This document shows, in pieces, positions 25,056 through 33,097 of a stretch of DNA of 64,000 nt; the first letter of the stretch is position 1; every line of letters starts with the position of its first letter. This DNA is from Fulvia fulva. Its lineage: Eukaryota > Ascomycota > Dothideomycetes > Mycosphaerellales > Mycosphaerellaceae. The notes under the pieces are model-generated. The model did not search any database. It worked only from the letters and a program-made list of their open reading frames with translations, and had not been told where the DNA came from. The DNA is taken from the NCBI RefSeq assembly GCF_020509005.1, contig NC_063019.1:1302001-1366000 (forward strand), read 5' to 3'. Position numbers and translations under genes: made by a program.

Positions 25056-28000
25056 TACTATTATAGGTAGCCCGCGACCCCTTACTATAGCTACGTCGGC
25101 CCGGGTGAACCGCGGACCTTCCGTATTAGGTTAGCGCGGCTTAGCTTTACTTTATAACTTCGCCGCGCCTCGCGCTCCTCTTTCGTAGCTTCGTAGAATA
25201 ACAAGTCCCTCATTCGGACCCTATAGTACGCGCGCCCTTATATAGGACCTCTATTACGATATAGATATAACGTATACTAGCGAGAACCCCTAAGCTAAAC
25301 TAGAGAAAGGCCTACTAGGCTAATATCTAGGCGTACCTCGATAACTCTAAGAGGCTAGTCTAGATTGCGTAGTAGTACTATAATAGTAAAGACGAGATAG
25401 ACGAGGTAGTCTAAGGGTTAATAGACGAAATAAGAAAAGCGACCTTACTTTACGTTCCGCTTACCTAACTAATAATATAGTCTAAACTATACTAGACGCC
25501 GAAGTATACTACGGTAGTAAGAGAAGTAAGGAGAGCCCGCCGGGTATAGACGAGCAGCTATAGCGAGGAGGCCTAGAACGTACATAGGGAGGTATACTAA
25601 TAGAAGAAAGCTATAATACGGAGGGAGAAAGTAGTCGGCTAGAGGGCTATAGTAGAAGAAATCGCCGGTAAGCTAGCGAGGATGTAGAAGCTAGCGAAAA
25701 AGGCCTAATAGGACCCTATATAGGGCCCCTCCTTCTCTATCCTAGCGCTATAAACGCCTAGTAGCCCGGTTAGCGACCCCGAGGCTAAGGCGCGTCTACT
25801 AGCTAGTAAGTTCTTCCCGCCCCTAGTCGAGGCTAATCTAAGCGATATAAATAGCTCTACTCCCCTAGCCCCTAGTATCGCGGTCTAATAGGAGGTGTCC
25901 GAGGGAGAAGTTACCGCTATACTTAGGAAGTTACCGGCGAAGAAAGCCCCGGGGCCGGATAGGATCCTAAACGAGCTACTAAAGAAGTATAGAGATTAAC
26001 TAGCCCTAGTAGTCGTAGCGATCTTTAACGCCTACCTATAGACCGGATACTACCCGATAGTATTTAAACAATCGACGATAGTAGTCCTACGTAAGCCGTA
26101 AAAGGAAGACTATATATAGGTAAAGTCGTACCGCCTAATTACGCTACTTAATACTCTTAGGAAGGCGCTTAAGAAGCTAGTTATAACGAGACTCTCCGAG
26201 GCGGTAGAGGAATACTCCCTACTCCCGGACACCTAGATAGGTACGCGCCTATAGCGATCGACGCTATCCGCGATAGAACTTATCACCTCTTAGGTAAAGG
26301 CTATCTACTATAAGAACAGGGACAAGGTGGCTTCCTTACTTAGCCTAGACATATCGGGAGCCTTCGACTACGTATTATACCCGCGGCTACTCTATATCCT
26401 AAGGTCGAAAGGACTCCCTAAGTAGCTTATTAACTTCGTACGGTCCTACCTCTAAAACCGTAGTACGTCGATCCTAGTCGGTTAGTATAAAAGCCTATTT
26501 TAAGTAGTCTATACTAGAATCCCGTAAGGCTTAACGCTAGTACCTATTCTATTCCTCTTCTTTATAGCGACGCTACTCCTAGCCCTAGTATCCTAGAATA
26601 CTACTACGAGCGGCTTCGTAGACGATACGAATATCCTAGCGTAGTCTTCCTCGACTAAGGAGAACTATAGGCTACTAGAAGAGAAGTATAAGATCTACGA
26701 GGACTAGGCTAGGAGGTACGGGGCTCGGTTTGCTCTAGAAAAGTACAATCTAATATACTTTACGCGCTAGCTACGGTTCTATAATATATAAGCTTCTATC
26801 TAGATATAGGGGTAAACGACTAACCCGGTAAATTAGCTTAGGATCCTCGGACTATAGGTAGACCCGGCGCTACGGTAGAGGAAGTACGTATAGGTAATAT
26901 TACGGAAAGCTAAATAGAATATAGTATTATACTAGAGGCTTACTATATCTATATAGGGGGCGGACTTTCGGTAGTTACGACTTCTATATACGGCTATTAT
27001 ACGGCTAGTCCTTACCTATAGTAGCTAAGTATAGTCCTTAGGCGAGAGGGCGTACCTATTAAAGGGACTCGTCGCGCCGCTAGCGAAGATCTAAAACTAA
27101 TGCCTAAGGAAGGTTACCGGGGTATATAAGTCGATACTAATAAGGATACTTAAGTACGAGACCGCTATACCGCCGATCGACCTATATATCTAGGGACTAT
27201 AGACCTCCTACTTAGGCAAGTCGGTATAGTATATAGTATAGAAGGTTATCGCTAGTATAGTCGTAAGGGCCCGCGGATTAGTACTAGCGTATAAGGGTAT
27301 TCGACCCGGAAACGAGCCGAACTACTAGGTAAGGGACGAATAGCTAGTAATACGATAGGAAGGTAAGAAATCGTTTATAGAGTAACTATAGAAAGAGAGG
27401 TAGAACAACTAGAGTGTAGGGTATAGTAGACGCCCTTAGCTAGCGGGACAACCTAAGGAATAGTTAGCTACGAAATCCGCGGTTAAGTACCCCCTAAAGC
27501 TTATCTACTATCGCCTTACGAGGGTATAGAGTAGTATAGTAACCTAACTACAAAGCGAACATATCGGCCTCTAGGGGTACCTATTATAGAGGAAGGTTCT
27601 AGAATATATGAATACTAGCTACCCCTACGGCTATTACTCCTAGAACGTACGGTACGTACTCCTCGTCTATCCGAGATAGTCGCTAGGAAGGAGGGAGTAG
27701 ATAGTAAAGGCGAGGAACCGGACGATTAGGGCACTTCTTAATAACGTTAAGGACCTACGGCGTATTACGAACTAGATACTAGAGAAGGGCTAGCTAGAAT
27801 AGTACCGCCTAGTAGGAGTAGTATAGGAAGAGAGGATACGGCGTAGCGTAACGAGACCGGCTAGGAGCGGGGGCTAACGGGGTAGTAATATAGACTATGT
27901 ACATTTAGAGGGAAAGCTAATCTAGATAAGGAGAGGTCGGGGCGGGAAGGGTTTTCACCTATTCGGGTTTCCCTTTATATATAATAATAGATATATACCT

Positions 28001-28090
28001 ATATAGGCCGAATAGGGTCCTAGAATAGGGGAATAACAAATCTATCTATCTATTTTCGCCTTATAGAGAGATTCTTCGTAAATCCTACCT
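25056..28090 (+). repeat. Gypsy-1 3' LTR, split by LINE-C
   Basis: The LTR begins after the purine tract GAGAGGGGAGG and runs to about 25,242. Its CATTCGGACCCTATAG stretch at 25,210-25,225 parallels bases 11-25 of the window, the presumed 5' LTR. LINE-C interrupts it, and it seems to resume at about 28,056-28,090, where the short CGCCTTATAG and CCTACCT strings are shared with window bases 31-61. The exact 3' limit is uncertain. Confidence 0.65.
25243..28055 (+). mobile_element. LINE-C, Tad1-like non-LTR retrotransposon (dead)
   Basis: A forward copy of the same family as LINE-A: its sequence is a close reverse complement of about 6,425-3,616. It carries the reverse transcriptase motif SGFVDDTNILA at about 26,608-26,645. 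It ends in the same (ATCT)n tail at 28,038-28,053. It lacks the endonuclease part seen in LINE-A, so it is more severely 5'-truncated. Flanking CGCCCTTATA on the left and CGCCTTATA on the right may be an imperfect target-site duplication. Confidence 0.85.
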
Positions 28091-28560
28091 TCCTACTAAG
28101 GTCGCCTCCTAGCTTTATAGAAATTCCCAGCTATATAGAAATTCCTAGCTTACTAGTATTCCTAGCTTACTCGTACTTTACGTTATATCTAATAAGCTAG
28201 AGCGGGTCTTTAGTAATACTAGTCTCATAGTTACTAAGAGAAGGAATAGGCTAAAGCCTAAGTCTATTAATAGTAGAGCTACTATTAAGAGCTAAGTAAG
28301 GAAGGGAGTAGTTACTATTACTCTACTACTAATAGAGTAGATTATAACTAGTTAGGATACTTCTTAAGCTATTCTTAATAGACTAGATAACCTTAATATC
28401 TACTAGAGCTCTCTAGATACTAATAGGGTAATAGGTATTACTTATAAATTAGTATCTATAGCTACTACTACTAAAAAGATAGAGACTAGATAGTAGTAGG
28501 AGGAAGCGGAGTAATAGCCCTTTATAGATACTTAGTATTTAAGCTAGTTAAGCTCAATTA
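28091..28560. repeat. RIP-mutated remnant at the edge of the block
   Basis: CA/TG-depleted sequence with repeated AATTCC(C/T)AGCT and TATTAATAGTAGAGCTACT-type patches, suggesting decayed repeat DNA. I could not assign it to a family. It marks the inner edge of the transposon block. Confidence 0.6.
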
Positions 28561-28610
28561 GGCTAGCTGGCTTAGCTGAGCTTACTTAATCATTGATCGA
28601 AATTTGACTA

Positions 28611-28647
28611 GCTTGGCTTGCAAGCCAAGCCAAGCCAAGCCAAGCCA
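28611..28647. repeat. palindrome and CAAGC pentamer run at the block edge
   Basis: Bases 28,611-28,630 are a perfect 20-bp inverted repeat centred at 28,620/28,621. The right arm leads into five tandem CAAGC units (28,621-28,647). This is the first CA-rich sequence after the RIP block. Confidence 0.9.
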
Positions 28648-29247
28648 CGCTAAGTTGGCTGGCTTGGGGACCACACTGCCTAAATCTTTCTCCTTTCTTG
28701 TTTGACGTTGCCTTCCTCCCGCGACATTGCGATCTGGTATGCTTTGACTGTGATTCATTGGTGATTGTTCTCCTTTCGTACAGGGTGTTTCGTGCATGTG
28801 TGGATAGTGTCTTTAGTGCTAACTCACTATAGCCAGTCGGCAGTACAGAATGGGCGAAAGAAGGGGGTTTCCGTTGGATTTCAGCGAATGAGACAACTCC
28901 AGCGATCAACGCCACGACTGACACTATCCACGTATGCAGTTGACACCCTGTACACGTTTTGGGGAACCAAGACACTGTCCGTGCCGATCATCCGCATCTT
29001 CGCTCCGGGTATTCTGAGAGAAGATGGGCAGTGAGACATGCACTCCACTTTGGACCACTCCAGATGGGACAGCGTTGGAACATAGATGAACGTTGTTCTT
29101 CAATCGTATTGGATTTGGCCATGTTGTCGAGTTGCTGAGATACAGACGTTAGCATGATCCGGTACGTTACCACCACAGACCGTCGATCCCGCCGTCCACA
29201 ATCTCTCTCACCCTATTCGAGTCCACCAAACGCTCTCTCCTCTGCTC
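28648..29247. other. gene-free stretch before the hydrophobin
   Basis: Normal base composition. Short open frames on both strands overlap each other and have no recognisable domains. The last part is CT-rich and is probably the hydrophobin promoter. I see no gene here. Confidence 0.6.
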
Positions 29248-29254
29248 TATAAAT
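29248..29254 (+). promoter_or_regulatory. TATA box of the hydrophobin gene
   Basis: TATAAAT lies 112-118 bp upstream of the start codon. It is followed by a CT- and CCAACC-rich leader typical of strongly expressed fungal genes. Confidence 0.75.
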
Positions 29255-29365
29255 CCACCCACCCTCCTCCTCTCAATCCATCCCTCCATCTTCATCATCC
29301 ACCAACCAACCCAATCAACCAACACATCACTTCACTTCACCACACTCGCTCAACCAACCACAAAA

Positions 29366-29796
29366 ATGCAATTTATCGCCTCCATCCTCGCCGTGGCCGC
29401 CGTAGCCTACGCCGTCGCCATCCCCGACGACAACTCGGCCACCGGCGCCTCCAAGGGCTCCACCTGCGCCACGGGCGCGCAGGTTGCCTGCTGCACCACC
29501 AACAGCAGCAACAGCGATCTGCTTGGCAATGTTGTTGGTGGAAGCTGCTTGTTGGATAACTTGAGCTTGTTGAGCTGTAAGTCATTCATGCCTTAGGGCG
29601 ATGATGTGGTGAGGATTGGTGACTGATTTGGTGTGATTTGCAGCGCTTAACAGCAACTGCCCGGCTGGTAACACTTTCTGCTGCCCGAGCAACAGCGATG
29701 TGAGTTATGTGTCATTTGGGTTTTGGTGGTGTTGTACTGACGAAATTGTAGGGCACGCTCAACATCAACGCGCAGTGCATTCCAATTTCTGCTTAG
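29366..29796 (+). CDS. class I hydrophobin
   Basis: Small secreted amphipathic protein expected to assemble at the cell wall-air interface. Exons are 29,366-29,576, 29,644-29,699 and 29,752-29,796; both introns are GT..AG (GTAAGT and GTGAGT) and are needed to obtain the full Cys pattern. The spliced product has 103 residues. Residues 1 to about 18 form a signal peptide. The eight cysteines are C34, C42, C43, C61, C76, C83, C84 and C98, i.e. C-x7-CC-x17-C-x14-C-x6-CC-x13-C, the hydrophobin signature. The spacing and short C4-C5 loop fit class I better than class II, though the x17 gap is short for class I. A TATA box lies about 115 bp upstream. The transposon block ends about 0.8 kb upstream. 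Assignment as a hydrophobin is firm; the class is likely. Confidence 0.92.
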
Positions 29797-30308
29797 ATTG
29801 GTTGATACATATGGTTCGGTATGGGTGCTGGGAATTAATCAGAGTTCGCGGTTGTAGAGGAATGGGGAATAGGGATGTGTACGATAGACCTTACAGAGCT
29901 GATAATTTGAAGAATCGTCTGGTTCTGAGCACTGTGCTTCTCGTAGTGAGCTTGTTGACTACCGTAAGTGGTAAGGCCATGCTCATGACAGTAACAGTAA
30001 TGTGGTTCGTCAAGGACCGAGCATTTCGCAAGCTCCCGATCCGAGCCAGAATCCGCTTTGTCTACCCAACTTGGCCACGGCCATTGTTCAAGCTTCCCGA
30101 AGTGCCACATCGCACACGAAGTATCGACAGTCCAGTCGTTGCATGTTGAGAATAGGTACGTGAGGTCGCCTTAACTTCCGCGAGGATAACCACTTCGGCA
30201 GCCAGGATCGTGGCTTACAGGGATTCCTCCGCCTATCTCTCAACTTTCGCCTGGCGTAGCTTCAGCATCGTCCACGTTCTTTCAAGGAGCACATCCTTCT
30301 TTGACGAG

Positions 30309-30314
30309 CTTATC
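30309..30314 (-). promoter_or_regulatory. GATAAG motif (possible AreA/Nit2 site)
   Basis: CTTATC on the + strand, about 415 bp upstream of the ammonium permease start. HGATAR is the known binding site of fungal nitrogen GATA factors. Binding here is inference. Confidence 0.45.
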
Positions 30315-30356
30315 AGTCGCACACATGGCAACAAAGAACGTGGTTCACAAAGTCTA

Positions 30357-30362
30357 GATAAG
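30357..30362 (+). promoter_or_regulatory. GATAAG motif (possible AreA/Nit2 site)
   Basis: AGATAAGC about 365 bp upstream of the ammonium permease start and 43 bp from the previous site in the opposite orientation. Closely spaced GATA pairs are typical of nitrogen-regulated fungal promoters. Confidence 0.5.
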
Positions 30363-30610
30363 CATCGTAGCTGCGTCCAGTAGCGCGTTCCTGCACGTCG
30401 GCTGTTCTCCAAATGTGGTACAATACCATCCGCCTTGCGGCGCGCTTGGGATCGTGCTGGCTGGGATGAGGGTTAGCGATATGAATCATGTTGTTGGCGA
30501 GGTTGCTATCCAATAACGAGTCGAAGTGAGTGGGCTGCCAGCATGTGTGCATGCTCCGGCGAAACAGAATTGTAAGCGAGTTGCCTCCGTGGTCGATGTT
30601 CTTTGTTCTC

Positions 30611-30616
30611 CTTATC
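30611..30616 (-). promoter_or_regulatory. GATAAG motif (possible AreA/Nit2 site)
   Basis: CTTATC on the + strand, about 110 bp upstream of the ammonium permease start. Third such motif in this promoter. Confidence 0.45.
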
Positions 30617-30726
30617 AGTGAGCAGAATATGTATATGTAGCTGGGAGCTCAGCTTGCGCGCGCAATTCGCTCGCTCGACCGTGACTGTTACTGTTCCCAT
30701 TAGATCACTGTGTTGGTCCACTCATC

Positions 30727-32187
30727 ATGTCAACACCGACAGCACCTGAGTTCAATTCTTCCGAGCCACGCGGTGGTGATCCTTTGGTAGTCGATGTTAA
30801 CGCACAATATGCTGGCCTGGAGTTCCACTACGTCTACCTCATCTTCTGCGCCTTCATCGTCTGGCTGATCATTCCCGGTATCGGTCTCCTGTATGGCGGT
30901 CTTGCCCGGCGAAAGAGCAGTCTGAGCTTGCTCTTCCAAAGCTTGATGGTGGCAGCCGTCACAACTTTCCAGTGGATGTTCTGGGGTTACTCTTTGGCCT
31001 ACTCACGAACAGCGAATGCCTTCATCGGCGACCTGTCCAACTCTGGTCTCATGAAGGTTCGCGCGGCACCTTCGCCTGGCTCAGCTTACATCCCGGAGAT
31101 CGTGTTCTGTCTGTATCAGCTACTGTTCTGCGCATGCACAGTGCAGATTGTCATTGGCGGATCATTCGAACGTGGTCGCATCCTGCCATCTTTGATCTTC
31201 AGCTTCTTCTGGGCGACCATAGTCTACTGTCCGATCGCCTGCTGGACCTGGAACTCGAACGGATGGCTATACAACCTCCCATCGCTCGACTTTGCTGGCG
31301 GAGGTCCAGTACACATCGCATCGGGGTGGGCGGGTCTGGCATACGCTTTCGTGCTGGGAAAGAGAAAGCATGCCGGTGAGACGAGCCACAAGAAGCCACA
31401 CAATACCACCTTGGTCTTCCTCGGTACCGTTCTGATCTGGTTCGGATGGTTCGGTTTTAATGGCGGATCCGCGTTGAATGCCACGATGCGCTCGATGTAC
31501 GCCGCCTTCAACACCAATGTGGCCGGATCGACAGGCGTGCTAGGCTGGGTGACGGTAGACTACATCCGCACCGGCGGCAAGTTTAGTGTCGTTGGCGCGT
31601 GTGAAGGTGCCATAGCTGGTCTGGTGGGCATCACTCCAGCAGCGGGTTATGTTTCATTCTGGTTGGCGGCGGTCATCGGCTTCGTTACGGCGGCAATCTG
31701 TGCGAGCCTCCAGAAGCTGAACGACTGGCTGAACATCGACGAAGGACTTGAGGTGTTCAAGCTTCATGGTGTGGGCGGCATGGTGGGCTCCTTCCTCACC
31801 GGCATCTTCGCGGATCAGACCATCTCAGCTCTGGATGGTGGCACGCTGGCACCTGGTGGCATCAACGGCAACGGCGTCCAAGTTGGAAAGCAGTTCGCGG
31901 AGATCACCGCGATCGGCTCATACAGCTTCGTGGTCACCTGCATATTGCTTTTGATCCTGAAGTATATTCCCGGCATGCACCTGAGAGTCAGTGAAGAGGC
32001 GGAAATGCGCGGACTCGACCTCGACCAATTCTGCGATGAGCAGATCGGCGACTGGGAGTTCTTCGAGCATCAGGAGGCCAAGATCGTGACACATGGCGTG
32101 CCACAGCATCTGCCATTGAGCAGCGCTGTGTCTCACGAACGCGAGGCGCCGAAACATGACGCGCCCAAGAGCGAGAGACAAGACTGA
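30727..32187 (+). CDS. ammonium permease, Mep/Amt family
   Basis: Plasma-membrane ammonium transporter, intronless, 486 residues, about 11 membrane spans starting near residue 35. The family signature DFAGGGPVHIASG is present near residues 188-200. Both pore histidines of the Amt/Mep family are present (H196 and H347, the latter in KLHGVGG). A His at the first position is found in Mep2-type and bacterial AmtB proteins, whereas Mep1/Mep3 types carry Glu, so this is Mep2-like. The cytoplasmic tail has the conserved EEAEMRGLDLDQF stretch that contacts the transporter core in this family. The start ATG is the first in frame, and three GATAAG motifs upstream suggest control by nitrogen status. Family assignment is firm. 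Which paralogue of the host (MeaA- or MepA-like) it is cannot be settled from the sequence alone. Confidence 0.95.
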   Translation: MSTPTAPEFNSSEPRGGDPLVVDVNAQYAGLEFHYVYLIFCAFIVWLIIPGIGLLYGGLARRKSSLSLLFQSLMVAAVTTFQWMFWGYSLAYSRTANAFIGDLSNSGLMKVRAAPSPGSAYIPEIVFCLYQLLFCACTVQIVIGGSFERGRILPSLIFSFFWATIVYCPIACWTWNSNGWLYNLPSLDFAGGGPVHIASGWAGLAYAFVLGKRKHAGETSHKKPHNTTLVFLGTVLIWFGWFGFNGGSALNATMRSMYAAFNTNVAGSTGVLGWVTVDYIRTGGKFSVVGACEGAIAGLVGITPAAGYVSFWLAAVIGFVTAAICASLQKLNDWLNIDEGLEVFKLHGVGGMVGSFLTGIFADQTISALDGGTLAPGGINGNGVQVGKQFAEITAIGSYSFVVTCILLLILKYIPGMHLRVSEEAEMRGLDLDQFCDEQIGDWEFFEHQEAKIVTHGVPQHLPLSSAVSHEREAPKHDAPKSERQD

Positions 32188-33097
32188 ATGTGCGATCAGC
32201 GAAGGCGGCGATAGATCTAGATAGTCTGTGTAGTTCCCCAATTACATGCTACGAAGCGACGTGGTACCTTGCATCTAACGGCACAGTCAGCTCAGTCATC
32301 GTCCATGACAGCCACTTCCTGGAGGATGTTGCGACGTTGACGCTGAGACGGAGACCGATGGGTGCGAGGCGACGTCGGAAGCCCCCTACGCTATCCGGTC
32401 TCTAAATGAAGCAGTCATCGTCCATGACAGCATTGATAGGTGCGTCTCGCCTGTGCCATAGAACTATTGTTTCTCATACATTTTGTGCTCGCACTGTAGA
32501 ACTAACCCCGGGTCGGCAGAGGAAGAATCGTAAGAGTGGGAGGCCGAGAAGCATTTGGCCGTGCACCGCCAGCTGGCGACTACTCATCCTTCCTTCATGA
32601 CTACCACCAACCCTGATTTGCAGTGTCTTCCAAGGTTGCTCCTCAGTCACCACTATCACAAGCCGTCGCTCTCGTTTTCAAGTCCAACTCCGAGTGCAGC
32701 ATTTGCCGACAGCAGCTCCCACGAATCCACCATCCGATCTAGACTTCTCGGGAAGGGTCTAAGCCGATTGAGCAGTCGCTGGGACTAGGGCACGGGCTGA
32801 TCTCTTGACGCAATCCATCTTGTGAAGGCTCTCGGCTGCTTCTTCACAGGCAGACGTGTTTGTCTCTCTTGGCTGGCAAGAAGGAGATCGGTACAGCGCC
32901 AGGATTTCGAGTTGGACGACCATCCACACGAGAGACGCCACCCCACCATCCCCACCGCACACGATATACTTCTGCGACTCGATAAGCACACCCGCCGCCG
33001 CACAGCTGGCAGCTTTCTCGTGGAGAGTGGAGTCGTCTCACTATCACACCAGCTTCTTGCACTCTTGTGAGGGCGTCGAGCGCGTAGAACAGCTGCC
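32188..33097. other. intergenic region between permease and P450 reductase
   Basis: No gene supported. Several short frames overlap on both strands without domains. It holds an exact 20-bp direct repeat (32,293 and 32,412), and a C-rich part that is probably the leader of the downstream gene. Confidence 0.6.
32293..32431 (+). repeat. 20-bp direct repeat with inverted arms
   Basis: Two exact 20-bp copies at 32,293-32,312 and 32,412-32,431, 119 bp apart. Each holds the inverted arms GTCAT and ATGAC separated by five bases. They lie about 105 and 225 bp after the permease stop codon. Confidence 0.85.

Larger units (their letters stand above)
21562..28090 (+). mobile_element. Gypsy-1 chromovirus, copy B (3' part, dead)
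   Basis: Second copy of the Gypsy-1 family. Bases 21,562-22,254 repeat 6,935-7,620 (reverse transcriptase C-terminal part and RNase H) with mostly transition differences. After the solo LTR the frame goes on into the integrase at about 22,490-23,900, including zinc-binding and DDE-region remnants such as the FVVGLP stretch near 23,310. A chromodomain-like stretch (VEKILDIYTRKRVGK) lies at about 24,290-24,480. A polypurine tract at 25,045-25,055 precedes the 3' LTR, which starts at about 25,056 and is split by LINE-C. The LTR seems to resume near 28,056. Numerous TAG/TAA codons make it inactive. Confidence 0.82.
1..28560. repeat. RIP-mutated nested transposon block
   Basis: The whole stretch is nearly free of CA and TG dinucleotides and very rich in TA, while CG stays common. 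Recognisable retroelement frames are broken mostly by TAG and TAA codons, as expected when CAG, CAA and TGG codons suffer C-to-T change on one strand or the other. This matches repeat-induced point mutation with strong CpA preference, a process known from Pezizomycotina. Normal dinucleotide use returns at about 28,560. Only short accidental open frames (under 90 codons) remain, and none resembles a functional gene. The exceptions are a few less mutated patches and the insertion at 22,255-22,489. Confidence 0.93.
29797..30726. other. intergenic region, promoter of the ammonium permease
   Basis: No convincing gene. A 149-codon open frame at 29,700-30,149 overlaps the last hydrophobin exon and intron and has no recognisable domain. 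Three GATAAG motifs lie in the right half (see separate entries). Confidence 0.65.

Noticed and set aside
1..28560. Centromere or AT-rich isochore
   Set aside because: The DNA is explained by identifiable nested retroelements with RIP, and G+C is moderate with abundant CG; a centromeric role cannot be read from sequence.
28586..28975. Reverse open frame with a Leu-Ala-Trp-Leu-Gly repeat
   Set aside because: The repeat is only the translation of the CAAGC pentamer array; no domain, and overlapping frames exist on both strands.
29700..30149. 149-codon forward open frame after the hydrophobin
   Set aside because: It begins inside a hydrophobin intron and overlaps its last exon, with no domain and no good start context.
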